Shown: positions 22,127-32,659, counted from the stretch's first letter. The stretch is DNA of 64,000 nt from Sepiola atlantica (GCA_963556195.1 OY744535.1:90202949-90266948); one strand, 5' to 3'. Notes: generated by a model from the letters alone, not told the origin. Numbers and translations: made by a program.

Positions 22127-24348
22127 ATGGAAAACAAAACCCTCGAGAAGAAGCTACGAAAATATAAAAACACACTATTCGCCAACTCCCACAACAACAG
22201 AACTTTTCTGCTGAGATGCATCGAAGTAAAGGTAATATCCGCAAGTACTTTCACATTTTAAAACACCCACACCACATTTTCCTGACTACATCTAAAAATA
22301 TCTAATATCATCTGCAAACCTACTAAAACACAAAAACTCTTTTCCACGAGGCTAGAACATGAGCCATCAACCTCAAATATAACAACACAATAATGCCCAA
22401 CACAATCACTAACATCACGAAATCTATCAAAAGATTCAACGCACAACATAAAGCGAAATTTAAGAACAAACTCACCAAACTAATCTTAGACAGCAAAGGG
22501 AAAACGTTAGGACGCCCGGAACTTATTAAAACCTCACCACTTATAAACTTTCAGACATAGAAACTGAAGCTCTCAGTTTCGGTGTAAAATTCGCTACCGG
22601 AATACACTCTAACACCACTACCAACACAGTTCTAAACAATTACAGGCATACTGACACAGACTGCACTAAAGGGTTTATTCAAGGAATAATCTCAACCACA
22701 GCAATTCTACTTAAAAAATACATAGACACTCTTAAATACCTAGCTAACAATAATAACATAATCACATTACGATCAGATAAAGAAGAGGGCATAGTAATTC
22801 TAAACAAAAACTAATATCTTAAAAATATCTACTCTATTATCCGACAAAAACACATACACAAAAACTGACCTTTTGACAAAAACATAGAATTTTTCAAAAA
22901 ATTTTCAAATACCTAATTAAGAACAACAAAAATTGACATCATATATTGAGTATCACCCTATCATCCCTACACTATACGGGCTTCCCCAAATCCACAAACC
23001 GGACATCCGCATGCGCCCCATAGCATCAAGCATAAGTAGTACCACAGACAAAATCGCACGTGCCATAGTTAACATTCTCACCCCACTAATGGGCACCATC
23101 AGCCCCTCTTACATCAAAAACTCAGGCGACCTTCTTAATAAAATAAAAAACATTAACGTTGAAAAGAAGAAAAATACATAGCTTCGATGTAACAGCGCTT
23201 TACACAAACGTCCCAGTTAAAACATGCCTAAACTTACTCCACACACATCTAAAGAAAATCAGAACCGACTTACCATTTCCTCCAACACTTTAATAGAAAT
23301 AATTAGACTCATCACTGACGTACCATGTTTCAAATTCAACGATTAATTCTATAAACAAAAATGTGGACTCCCTATGGCCAACCCTCTAAGCGGTATATTG
23401 GCCTGCCTCTTCTTAGAATTCTTAGAATCCGGCCCATACAAATGTAGACTACCCCCTAACATCGAATACTTCATATACGTTGACGATATTCTTATTTTCC
23501 TCCCCGAAGACATACAAAGTAATAACATCAAAGACAAACTTAACACAGTAGAACCCTCAAAAAAATTCACACATGAAACTGAGATAGTCAGCTCGATACA
23601 AGTTTTAGACAAACTAGCATTCAGAGTGCACCGCAGAAACACTCACAAAAAGGACTATATACACTTCTATTCTCACTACAATACCAAGATAAAAACAGGT
23701 ATGATAATAGGCGTTTTTCCTACGCGCTCTTAGAATTTGCAGTGCTCAATATATAAATGAAGAAATCAAACACATCATTAATTCCCTAAAGACGCTGCAA
23801 TACCCCACACATGTTATACTTAATGCTAGGAAGAAAGCCTTTCAAATATTCCCAAAAAAACAATACACAAAAACATCAAACACCAAACACCTCTCTCATA
23901 GGATGACCTCTTCTCTTACCCACGCATTCCAACAACACATCCATCTGCAACACACTTAACAAACTTGACATTCCAACAGTACAAATCAGATCACAAACCA
24001 TAAAACAAACATTAAACACAGCAAGACATTCCCGAAAAAAAACACATCCCATGCCGGCTTATATACCGTCCCATGTAACAACTGCCATCAAATTTACGCG
24101 TGGGAAACGCAAAGTGAATTGTAAAAAAGATTGAGCGAAGACAAAAGGGACATAAAAAAAACAATAACTCTGTCAGTGCACTTTTCCCCCACGTATTAGA
24201 GCACGATCTTGCTTTTAAGTTTGAACAGGCCAAAACTAACAAACACATTCGTAACAAAGTTCGGCGAGGACTACTGGAAACAGTACTAATCACAGCCTCT
24301 AACACCATCAGACAACGAAATGGTTTCAACAATCTAATAAGCAATTAA
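22127..24348 (+). pseudogene. Penelope-like RT / GIY-YIG endonuclease, broken
   Basis: The probable start is MENKTLEKKLRKYK at 22127. Later pieces, in several frames, read FGVKFATGIHSNTTTN (about 22580), ITLRSDKEEGIVILNKN (about 22780), PTLYGLPQIHKPDIRMRPI (22960-23030) and YIKNSGDLLNKIK (about 23110). Next come CGLPMANPLSGILACLFLE and YVDDILIF (YVDD at 23476-23487, intact), then AFRVHRRN and KKDYIHFYSHY. The RT order is that of Penelope-like elements. From 24048 a frame reads SHAGLYTVPC and QIYAWET, the GIY and YIG halves of the endonuclease, the second decayed from YIG to YAW. The C-terminal end, HVLEHDLAFKFEQAKTNKHI, closes at a stop at 24346. At least ten stops or shifts break the frame. 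Confidence 0.88.
24048..24348 (+). pseudogene. GIY-YIG endonuclease domain, decayed
   Basis: Begins with AGLYTVPCNNCHQIYAWET (GLY for GIY, YAW for YIG; the CxxC that often lies between the motifs is present). Then KRLSEDKRDIKK after a stop, and, one frame over, LEHDLAFKFEQAKTNKHIRN, ending with RQRNGFNNLIS. In Penelope-like elements this nuclease nicks the target for integration. The substituted YIG residues and the internal stops and shift make it inactive. Confidence 0.8.
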
Positions 24349-24365
24349 TAAGCAAAATTATCCTG

Positions 24366-25250
24366 ACTGAACAAAAACTAAACCTAGATCATGGCTTACC
24401 CTTCTCCTCATCGCTCTCAATTGTACTTATACACAACTCCCCGTGTACACTCACGTACTAACTCCGTCTCACACATATATTCATTCACTACGAATCAAAA
24501 CTACTTAACCACACATAACAGTCTTACCAATGATCACAATCTACACATCCTCACAAATACTTACATATTTAAACCCCTTTTCCACTCAATTTAATCTCCA
24601 ACCATGAACACATCCTGAACGAAACTACATTTCACTTATCTCTCCCCAAAATTAAAATATTTTTTCTTTTTTCTTTTTCTTTTTCTTTTTCTTTTTCTTT
24701 TTCTTTATTGTCATGTTCACATCCAACTCAACACATTATTTAAAACTCACTTATATTCAGACATTCCTGGCATAGTCAGCTGGTCAATACTCCTACCCTC
24801 CAAAAATTTCACATCTTACCACAAGAAAATCTCCTCTCTCCCCTCTCACCGAACTCACCCTTTCGACTACTTATTTCCTTGTCTTATCCGCCACCGCCTA
24901 TTTTCAAGTTATCTTCATTTCTTCAAATCTTTTTCGAAAATTACGATACCACCTACATACCAAAGACACAGAGTTCCCCCTTCCCTCCTCTTTCCCCAGC
25001 CCCTCAAAATCCATGCCACACCAAACCATGACAAAAACCTCAGCCCTCTCTCCTCTCTCCCACCCTAAAGCAAATTCACTAACACTCTCACCCTCCTCTT
25101 TTTCACTGCTGCCTTAATGTAACCACTCAAAGCTTTCCATATCTATGTCACTCTTTGCTACTGACTGACTTCTCGCAGCCTGGACCCTCGTCCAGCGCTC
25201 TTAGTAACCACGGCTACTACTTTTCCTCGTCAACCCATCATGTCAACCCA
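24366..25250 (+). repeat. Left arm of a large inverted repeat (Penelope tail)
   Basis: Non-coding tail after the endonuclease. CTGAACAAAAACTAAACCTA (24368) returns inverted at about 26050-26075. CATAGTCAGCTGGTCAATAC (about 24773) returns inverted at about 25655-25675. It contains a (CTTTTT)n tract at 24655-24707, mirrored by a purine tract at 25743-25775. Arms are about 0.85 and 0.77 kb and clearly diverged (roughly 75-85% by eye). Confidence 0.85.
24655..24707. repeat. (CTTTTT)n microsatellite
   Basis: About eight units of TTTTTC between T-rich edges, inside the Penelope tail. Confidence 0.92.
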
Positions 25251-25352
25251 ATATTTCGATGTACTTGCATGACATTTTTCTAAAAATTAGCATGAAAATA
25301 TTGGGTTGCCATTATGGGTTAATGAGAAGAAGTAGTAGCCACTACTGGGAGC
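25196..25352. repeat. Centre of the inverted repeat
   Basis: The left block GCTCTTAGTAACCACGGCTA...CAACCCAATATTT pairs with the right block AATATTGGGTTG...AGTAGTAGCCACTACTGGGAGC. Each arm is about 60 bp, around a 40-50 bp loop that contains the start of the terminal repeat (TGTACTTGCATGACATTTTT). This is the tail-to-tail junction between the two Penelope copies. Confidence 0.85.
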
Positions 25353-26078
25353 GCAGGACCGAGGTCCGGGCTGAGAGAAGTAAGTGGCAGGGAATTAAGT
25401 TAATGTGGAAGGCTGTGAGTGAAAAAGTGGAGGATTGGGAGTGAATGAAATTAATGTGGATGGCTGTGAGTGGAAAAGTACAGGGTGTTTTTGGTGTGTT
25501 GGTAGTGTCTTAGTTTTAGAAAGGATTTGAAGAAATTAAGGTGATTTGAAAGTGGGGGGGTAAGAGTGTGAAAGAAGTAGTCGAAAGGGTGAAATGGGGA
25601 GGGAGAGAGGGGAGATTTTATTGTGGTTAGCTGTTAAATTTTTGGAGACTAGGAGTATTTGACCAGCTGGCTATGTCAGGAATGGGTGGATATAAGTAAG
25701 TTAGAAGGAAAGTGTTGAAATGTGCTGAGAATATGACAATGAGAGGAAGGAAAAAAAGAAAAAGAAACAGAAAGGGCAAAAGTGATATTAATTTTGGTGA
25801 GGAGTGGGTGAAATGTAGTTTTGTGTAGGCAGTGTTGATGGTTTGAAATTAAATTGAGGGCAAAAGGGGTTTAAATATCTAAATATGTGTGCGGGTATCT
25901 GGATTGTGTTCACTGGTGAGGCTTGTTATTTGAGGTTAAGTGGTTTGGATTCGTAGTGACTGAAAATGTACGTGGGGTTGTGCGTGGGTCTGTATGCGGG
26001 GACTAGTATGTAAGTACAATTAAGAGCGAAGAGAAAGATAGGTTAGCCATGATCTAGGTTCAGTTTTTGTTCGGTCAC
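25290..26078 (-). repeat. Right arm: inverted partial Penelope copy
   Basis: Reverse complement of the tail at 24366-25250, ending at the inverted form of CTGAACAAAAACT near 26075. No RT or endonuclease follows in this orientation, so it is a truncated copy. Sequence then switches back to + orientation at 26080 with a terminal repeat. The open frame at 25259-25444 (+) is a by-product. Confidence 0.82.
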
Positions 26079-26198
26079 AGCCATCCACATTAATTTAATT
26101 CCCGGCCACTTATTTCTCTCAGCCCGGACCTAAGTCGCGCGCTACTACTTTTTCTCAACCAAATATTTGCATGTACTTGCATGACATTTTTCTTAAAA

Positions 26199-26245
26199 TT
26201 ATCAAACTGAGGAAGTCTTACAAATAAAGACGAAACGTTGATTAA
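26199..26245 (+). ncRNA. Hammerhead ribozyme core, Penelope type
   Basis: The conserved core CTGAGGA (CUGANGA, 26207-26213) is followed by stem II GTCTT (26215-26219), a 7-nt loop and AAGAC (26227-26231), then GAAA (26232-26235) and ACGTT. ATTATC just before the core can pair with GATTAAT just after it (with one bulged T), giving stem I. Stem III is only the self-complementary ACGT, too short for a monomer; Penelope-type hammerheads are known to have very short stem III and to cleave as dimers. It would self-cleave after ACGTT. All core bases are kept. Confidence 0.75.
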
Positions 26246-26300
26246 TACATAAAAAAAACATATTTTGTTTTTATCGTTTTTCATTTCCAATTACGTTATT

Positions 26301-27120
26301 TCTCATGCCAAAGAGAGAAGATTTGGGGTTTACCTCCGGAATAGTATTGTACTGAATAGGGAAATGTATTTTTTAACAATACCTTCATAGCAACACTAGT
26401 TTCACATTCCATTGAACAGGATTACACAGAATATATGAGTCGTTCAAGTGTTGTAAGCGGCAGTCATCGTTCATGGTTGAAAAGCGGTGTGATCTAAAGT
26501 AGCGGAAGCACACAAGTAAGATCTTCTTGTCAAAAAGCGTGCACTTATTGATCGATGACCGCAAAAATTTAACCAAGCATGTTAAATTCATGAAAGACAT
26601 TTGCAGCGAAACTCGTATTGTCCTTTCACTTCACCCGCCGCAATATTAACCTATATTAAACATGCGTCTTGTTCAGTGGTCGTCACGTTTTAAAACCAGA
26701 TCTTGTCGTCCATAGTCTTTACTCTTTTCAACGTATGTCTTCTAGAAAATATTTTCAAATTGTCTCCTATAGAATTTCGTACAATTGCCACAACAATTAT
26801 TAAATAGCATATAATCGTAGCTATTTTTCTCGTAGGTCTAACAATTGATAACCCCTGCATGAACTCGCCCTCTAATACCTATATATACACAGCCAAGGCT
26901 ACACCGTGTGTTACCCGGTGTTTAACTTACAGAATAATCCATTTAAAGTTTATTCAAACTACTATGTTTTCTACGAATTACGTATAATGGAAGTATTAGA
27001 AGAGTATGGCTGTACAGAGTATAATTACATCACGTCGTTCGGTTTTATTCATTTAATAAAAAATTATATGAATATATTTACGCTTAAAATACCGTTCTTT
27101 TTTTAAACGATCTTTTATTT
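26301..27120. other. AT-rich DNA, no gene recognised
   Basis: No domain or repeat that I can name. Open frames 26385-26600 (-) and 26906-27106 (+) are short and without known motifs. Confidence 0.45.
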
Positions 27121-27163
27121 TACACACACATACACACACGCTTACAAATACACAGCTATGCAT

Positions 27164-27197
<34 letters not shown>

Positions 27198-27200
27198 CTT

Positions 27201-27243
<43 letters not shown>

Positions 27244-27245
27244 AC
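27121..27245. repeat. Compound (CA)n-(CT)n-(TA)n-(TG)n microsatellite
   Basis: CA runs (27121-27140 and 27166-27197) pass into CT (27201-27210), TA (27211-27232) and TG (27233-27242). Confidence 0.95.
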
Positions 27246-27771
27246 ATAAATAATATCGCAAATGTTGTTCAATATTAAAACGGCCCAGATTTATTTAACA
27301 ATACAACATCATGTTTTGAAATTATATATATATATATATATAATAATACGTTTACAGTGCAACAAAGTTATGTGAATGATTCATTTTATTTTCATTACTA
27401 AAACAATTTCCTAAAAATATTAGTCTTCGTTATTCATTTTTTATTTTCATTAATATTTTTATAATTATTAATCTAGTCTAGTCATTAATTTTCGAGGAAG
27501 GACATTGTAATTTTTATCATTCTATTTTCTGATTTAGACGGCATAGTTTCGTCAATATTATAATTAATATTAATTTAAATTTAAACGATTTAAAACATGT
27601 TTGCTTGTTTTTCGCTTATGTAATAAAATGTGACTATGTTCAGACACAGTAAATTTCCTCGACATTGGAATATATCAAATGACACCATGAAATAATTAAC
27701 AACATATGAAATGATAATTGTTTTGAGCTGGATTAAGGGTTGTCCACTAAGCTAGTATATATGTATAATAA
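27246..27771. other. AT-rich DNA, no gene recognised
   Basis: Contains a 21-bp TA tract at 27322-27342; nothing else seen. Confidence 0.5.

Positions 27772-27818
<47 letters not shown>
27772..27818. repeat. (CA)n-(TA)n microsatellite
   Basis: CA repeat to about 27791, then TA up to the left edge of the palindrome. Confidence 0.95.
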
Positions 27819-27823
<5 letters not shown>

Positions 27824-28007
27824 ATTTTATTCCATTAGTTGCGACAAAACAAGTTTTGTTTCATTGGTGCGAATAGCGACCAACTCATCGGGCCGGCGAA
27901 AGGAATTCAAACCTTTTGAATTCCTTTCGCCGGCCCGATGAGTTGGTCGCTATTCGCACCAATGAAACAAAACTTGTTTTGTCGCAACTAATGGAATAAA
28001 ATCAAAA
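27819..28007. repeat. Perfect 93-bp inverted repeat (hairpin)
   Basis: The left arm 27819-27911 and right arm 27915-28007 are exact reverse complements, by base-by-base comparison, separated only by CCT. The stem contains GGCCGGCGAAAGGAATTC, markedly more GC-rich than its surroundings. No ORF or transposase is inside. It could be a fold-back element, a recent inverted duplication, or an assembly or library artefact. Confidence 0.95.
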
Positions 28008-28102
28008 AATATATATTTTGTTCTGAATTTTCATTGAGCACTCTCATAAACCCGGTTTCAACTTCCTCCGGATTCATACCCCCTGGATATTTGTAACAAG
28101 TT

Positions 28103-28105
<3 letters not shown>

Positions 28106-28152
<47 letters not shown>
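28106..28152. repeat. (TA)n microsatellite
   Basis: About 47 bp of TA. Confidence 0.95.
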
Positions 28153-28156
<4 letters not shown>

Positions 28157-28471
28157 TCTGTGTGTGGGTATGTATGTATCTATCTATTGATATTTGCTAT
28201 GAAGTAGATGATTCACAAATCATTTATGAGAGCAGCTTATCTGTTTTTGAAAAAAAAATAAGTTAAATTTAAATTAAAAAAAACAATCGTTTATAATTTA
28301 AAGTTCGAAATTTAATAATAACAATTTAATAATTTAATAGTAAGTAGATAATTATAGAATGTACAGATAGATAAAACAAAAATGACTTTGTCATTTAAAA
28401 TAATTTATTTTGTTTGTTACATATACTGCGGACTATACAAACTATGGCAATAATATCAATCAAAACATATT
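28153..28471. other. AT-rich DNA, no gene recognised
   Basis: No feature seen. Confidence 0.45.
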
Positions 28472-28487
28472 CATATATATATATATA

Positions 28488-28556
<69 letters not shown>
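28472..28556. repeat. (TA)n microsatellite at the gypsy insertion point
   Basis: About 85 bp of TA (one TTC interruption near 28489) that runs directly into the LTR at 28557. Confidence 0.95.
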
Positions 28557-28557
<1 letters not shown>

Positions 28558-28755
28558 GTTGTGAATTAGTCCTACAGTAAATAATAAATAAAGGAAGTCA
28601 AGTCGAGGTTGGTTTAACAAGTGTATTAAAAAAGTAAGAAAGTGACTAGCTCTTGGCTAGACAGTTACAAGACTGTGCTTTGTCTTCTGGTGACTCGCAC
28701 TATTTATTGTGGCAACCGGTGTAGTTTCTCCTGTGTAAGAACGGCCGGTGTAACA
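28557..28755 (-). repeat. 3' LTR of the gypsy element
   Basis: On the minus strand it begins TGTTACACCGGCCGTTCTTA and ends CACAACA. It contains TTATTTACTGT and GACTTCCTTTATTTATT, matching the other LTR almost throughout. Confidence 0.92.
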
Positions 28756-30658
28756 CCCCCCTTTGAAAATATCCCCTCTGGGGATTAAGAACGTTTTTGT
28801 TTTTTTTTCGTTCGTGCTTATGATAAATTCGTCCACCTCTGCCTTACTCTTTATTTCATCAAGCGTTACTGGAAGTTCTCTTATTGTTTCACATAACGTA
28901 TTTTTTACTTCAGCTTCCGCTTGAATGGCTGCTATCACCAGATCCTCCAATGGTTCTGTCTACTTAGGTATCAACCTTGATAACCCGTCTGCATGACCAA
29001 ATGTCTTAGATGGTACATACTCCCATTTGAAAATTGTAGTTAAGAAGAATGGTACCCCATCTTTGGAGTCTATTCGCAGTGTGTTGTGGTAGTCCCTTTT
29101 TCGACCTGAAAATCGTTAATAAGGGTTTGTGGTCTGTTTGTAACAGAAATTGTCTACCGTGCAGGAAACGATGAAATTTCTTTACCGCCAATATAATGCT
29201 TAGATCCTCTTTCTCAATTTGAGAGTAGTTTTTTTCGGCTGGTAGAAGTGTTCGGAATGCATGGGCTATGGGTTTTAATTTTCCATCATCCATTTTGTGC
29301 AATATGCCTGTTCCTATACCATAGTTGCTGGCATCGCTTGCAACTACAATATCGCGCTTGGGAGTATAAGGTGCCAGAAACAAGTCAGACGTTAAGATAT
29401 CTTTAATTTTCTGAAACGCTACTTCGCACTCTTGCGTCCAGACCCATTTTTGGTCCTTCTTTAACAGTTCATTTAAGGGTGATCTTAGTTTATGCATGTT
29501 TGGTACGAACACATTGTAGTAATTCGCCAACCCTAAAAAACTTTGTAGAGACGCAATATTTTCTGGAGCAGGCATGTTCCGTATCGCCATTGCCCTATCT
29601 GGGTCTGGCCTTCTTCCTTGTTCATCGATGATTTGTCCTAAGTATTTTATTTTTTCCATGAAAAAAGTACATTTCTCATCTTTGATTTTAAACCCATAAT
29701 CCTGGATTTTTTTGAATACTTGAATACATTGAGTCTTGTGTTGTTCTTTGCTAACGCTGTTTATTAACACATCGTCCAGGTACCTTACTGCGAAATCCAT
29801 TCCATTTAACATCATGTCCATAATTTGTTGAAAAATCGCAGAGGCGAACTTTACTCCAAAAGGAAGTCGGTTAAATTTGTATAATCCCTTATGGGTATTG
29901 ATACATAGCAGTGTTGAACACTCTTCATCGACAGGTATTTAAAGATAAGCGTCGCTGAGATCGATTTTAGAAAAATATTTTCCGCCACTCAGTTTCGCAA
30001 ATATTTCTTCAGGGCTTGGAAGAGGGTAGTGGTGATCTTTTAATGCCTTGTTCAAGCCTGTGGAAAAATCGGCACAAACCCGAATCTCCTTGTTCTTTTT
30101 CTTAACATAAACTGTAGGTGAAGCCCACTCACTGTGATCAATTTTTGAAATGACAGCCATGTTCTCGAGTCTTTCTAATTCACCGTCTATTTGCTCTATA
30201 GCGGCGTATTGAACATTTCTGTTCTTTCTGAACACAGGTAGTACATTTGTTTTGACTTCAAACTTTGCTACCGCTTTTGTACACCTTCCAAGACCGCCTG
30301 AAAATACGTCTGGACAATTTTCTTTTAATTCCCTCTTGAGTTTTTCTGCCTTCACATTCGAATCCTCAACCTTTTGGCAAAAGGAGCTTAAAGGCAGATC
30401 CCATAGGCTAAACTTTTCAATCAGATCAGTTTCAAAAAGGTTATTAGATTTTCGCATAACAAAAATTTTGGCTTTTACGGTCTTATACTGGAAAGAAATA
30501 TTCGTCAAAAATCCACCTTCGAAGGTTATTTTTTCACCACTGACGCTTCTCGCCGTTTTTTGTGATTTGATCATAGTGGGTCTCCCAAGCTTTTATCCAT
30601 GTCTGTACATCAATGATGGAAATGTCAGACCCACTACCAAGCTGTAGTCTTACTTTTT
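28657..30658 (-). pseudogene. Gypsy Pol: protease, RT and RNase H, broken, no integrase
   Basis: Reading leftward from 30658: protease piece VRLQLGSGSDISIIDVQTW, where relatives have DTGSD; the catalytic Asp is Gly. Then a 211-codon frame (29939-30574) with the pre-RT region and RT motifs SEWASPTVYVKKKNKEIRVC and YFSKIDLSDAYL. A TAA at 29939 stands where Gln is expected. RT continues with NTHKGLYKFNRLPFGVKFA and YLDD (29771-29782, intact), thumb GLANYYNVF, RNase H DASNYGIGTGIL and TDHKPLL, ending at 29006 after a frameshift. A last frame (28657-28950) holds the post-RNase H linker LEDLVIAAIQAEAEVKNTL. No HHCC or DDE integrase motifs follow. Confidence 0.9.
28756..28786 (-). promoter_or_regulatory. 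Polypurine tract of the gypsy element
   Basis: On the minus strand it reads CCCCAGAGGGGATATTTTCA then AAGGGGGG, directly before the LTR start TGTTACACC. Confidence 0.8.
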
Positions 30659-30752
30659 TTTAAGCATTTTGACCTGTACATATTTCCGGATATTTTGTTC
30701 TTCAGGTTCAATTTTTGTTAGTTTAATGGCTGTCTTTCTACCAGATTTTTTC

Positions 30753-31862
30753 CTACAACGTGATGCCTTTGTCCTTTCTGGTGGCAGTTGTCACATTGTT
30801 TGAATATGTAGGGACACTCATTGTACCAATGGTTATCTCCACACCTCCAACACGGTCCAGGTGGATCTTTTCCATGTTTTTTCTCTGGTTATTCATTGAA
30901 GTCAATTTTTTCTTCTGATGGATTTTTTTAATGTGCGACACTCCGTTTTTCTCTATGTCACGACTGTCCTGTTTCAACGCAAATAAACGTTCACAGTCTT
31001 CCGCTAAGTTTTGTATTGTTAGACATGGCTCATTTTCGAGTTTATTTAAAACACGACGTCTGATTTCAGAGTCTTTATTTAAGACCAGACCTTGCAAGAA
31101 TATTAAACATTTAAAATTATCCGATGATAATTCCTCTAATTTAAAATCGTCGCAAAGTTTATTTACTATACTTGCATACGTAATGTAGCCGTCTTCCTCT
31201 CTTCTAGTGACATTCATACACTTATATCTCCTGTGGAAAAGAGAAGTTTTTGTAGAAAACAGTTCTGTTAGTAAAGTAACTGCCTCCTGGAAGTTCAACT
31301 CACTGGTCTTTTTTGGAAGGATAACATTCACGAACTTTGTATGCTCGGCAGCTCCTAATTTTCTTAGCAAAAATCTAACTTTTTGAGAGTCTATCCATGT
31401 ACCGCAGTCCGATACAAAAATATCCTCATATCTTCTATAGAAATGAGCAAAAGTGGCATCGTCTTCTGGATTATAATTGAAAATTTCGATAGCGCTCCAC
31501 ACAGCCGTCTGGGAGAATGCATTATGATTCTCGTTTGCTTTCGTTAACTGTGTTGCCTCCAGAAATTTTCTCTGTTCCTCCTGTGTTTTTATCAAGAGTT
31601 CTTCGAAGTGTTTCTGCTGTTGTAGCAGTTTTTTCTTGGAATCTTTCTTCTCGTTTTGTCGCCAGCTCTTTTTGTTCAGCATGCATTTTTCTTTGATCTT
31701 TTTGCTGTTCCAACAACTCTCTTTTAAATTTCTCCTCAATTTCAAATGTTTTCTTTGAAGTTCCATTTGTTGTTCAACTTGCTGTCTTTGTAACGCAACA
31801 TTTTGTTCCGTTTCGAATTTAAGTAATTGAAAAAGAGAATCTTTGAATTCAGTGTCCATCAT
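30753..31862 (-). CDS. Gag polyprotein of the gypsy element (DUF7083-like)
   Basis: Encodes 369 aa from MMDTEFKDSLFQLLK. Residues about 15-110 are a charged coiled-coil-like stretch rich in Gln, Lys and Glu. Residues about 125-320 match the DUF7083-type retroviral-like Gag of invertebrate gypsy elements: IEIFNYNPEDDATFAHFYRR, RFLLRKLGAAEHTKF, TSLFHRRYKCMNV, DNFKCLIFLQGL. In the native frame the C-terminus loses the zinc knuckle. One frame over, at 30800-30885, is PCWRCGDNHWYNECP, the CxxC..HW..xC knuckle of this family, so a single-base shift near 30885 has cut it off. The start is the first Met of the frame; the 0.8-kb leader to the LTR is upstream. Confidence 0.88.
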   Translation of the reverse strand: MMDTEFKDSLFQLLKFETEQNVALQRQQVEQQMELQRKHLKLRRNLKESCWNSKKIKEKCMLNKKSWRQNEKKDSKKKLLQQQKHFEELLIKTQEEQRKFLEATQLTKANENHNAFSQTAVWSAIEIFNYNPEDDATFAHFYRRYEDIFVSDCGTWIDSQKVRFLLRKLGAAEHTKFVNVILPKKTSELNFQEAVTLLTELFSTKTSLFHRRYKCMNVTRREEDGYITYASIVNKLCDDFKLEELSSDNFKCLIFLQGLVLNKDSEIRRRVLNKLENEPCLTIQNLAEDCERLFALKQDSRDIEKNGVSHIKKIHQKKKLTSMNNQRKNMEKIHLDRVGGVEITIGTMSVPTYSNNVTTATRKDKGITL

Positions 31863-32638
31863 TCACGAATTCAAGTTATGCACCACACAATTTACACTTG
31901 TAAAAATAAATCAGTTTTCCCCACAACGTGCTAAATATAATTAGTTTGCTCAACTAATACACAAAACAAGAAATATATTATTCCTTAATAAAAAAAATTC
32001 AGTCCCAGTTCTTTTGTTTGAAAAATAAAACTAAGAAAATTTTTTTTTTAAATTATATATGTGTACGTAGTTTTACAAAACCAAGTCCGTCGCTATAAGC
32101 CTAATAAGACTAGTTTTATGGGAAATCTTTTTAACACCTTTTCATTTTGCAAAAATGCGACTTGCTTATTTAACAGTTTTTTGTTAGAAGCACAAATGAC
32201 TTACGCGAATATATTTTTTCACAGTCCCTCCTTTGCTCTCGACAATTCTGTGGTAGACCGTTTTAAAAAATAGTCAATCCGGATCTTGCTCAAATATCAG
32301 ATGTTGTCCTAATAATAACGACAAACCTACACAATATATGTAAATGTTGACGCGGATAACATTTATCTTAACGAGTCCGTGAAATTTTAAGAGAAAAAAA
32401 TAAAGGTATCAGTGTATTCAATTATTTCAATAATTGAAAATGTCTTTCGCATTTTCTAGTTTTCGATTTTTCGTAGCAAGTTTTGAGTTTGTGTTTTTTT
32501 TTCGTCGTTTAACTACTTTTGTGGTAGTTAATTTGCTGTTAATCCTTGCGAATCCAAATATCTGACTAAGATAGGTTTTTTTTCCGTGAAGATCTTGCGA
32601 ATCACTTTGGGTGATTTTCTTTTTTGCAGTGAAATCGT
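31863..32638 (-). other. Gypsy leader region (5' untranslated)
   Basis: About 0.8 kb between the primer site and Gag. The open frame at 32427-32678 (-) begins inside the LTR and has a Lys/Asn-rich product with no domain I know; it is more likely leader sequence than a gene. Notable poly-A/T runs at 31990 and 32040-32050. Confidence 0.5.
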
Positions 32639-32656
32639 TTCGATTCATCGTCGCCA
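32639..32656 (-). promoter_or_regulatory. Primer-binding site of the gypsy element
   Basis: On the minus strand TGGCGACGATGAATCGAA starts three bases after the LTR end CACAACA. Its complement ends in CGTCGCCA and includes TTCGATTC, the form of a tRNA T-loop, so it reads as a tRNA 3' end. I cannot assign the tRNA with certainty. Confidence 0.7.
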
Positions 32657-32659
32657 ATC

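Larger units (their letters stand above)
21970..26300 (+). mobile_element. Penelope-like element with inverted tail copy and terminal hammerhead
   Basis: The segment contains, in order: a terminal-repeat fragment (21970-22112); a broken coding region with RT and a C-terminal GIY-YIG endonuclease (22127-24348); a roughly 0.85-kb non-coding tail (24366-25250); an inverted copy of that tail (about 25290-26078); and another terminal-repeat copy carrying a hammerhead ribozyme core (26080-26300). RT plus GIY-YIG, partial copies in inverted orientation, and hammerheads in the terminal repeats are all known for Penelope-like elements. The copy cannot be active because of many stops and frameshifts. 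Confidence 0.85.

Noticed and set aside
25259..25444. 61-codon open frame
   Set aside because: It lies across the centre of the Penelope inverted repeat and reads antisense tail sequence.
27600..28110. Terminal inverted repeats of a DNA transposon
   Set aside because: The two arms are separated by only 3 bp, so there is no room for an internal region or transposase.
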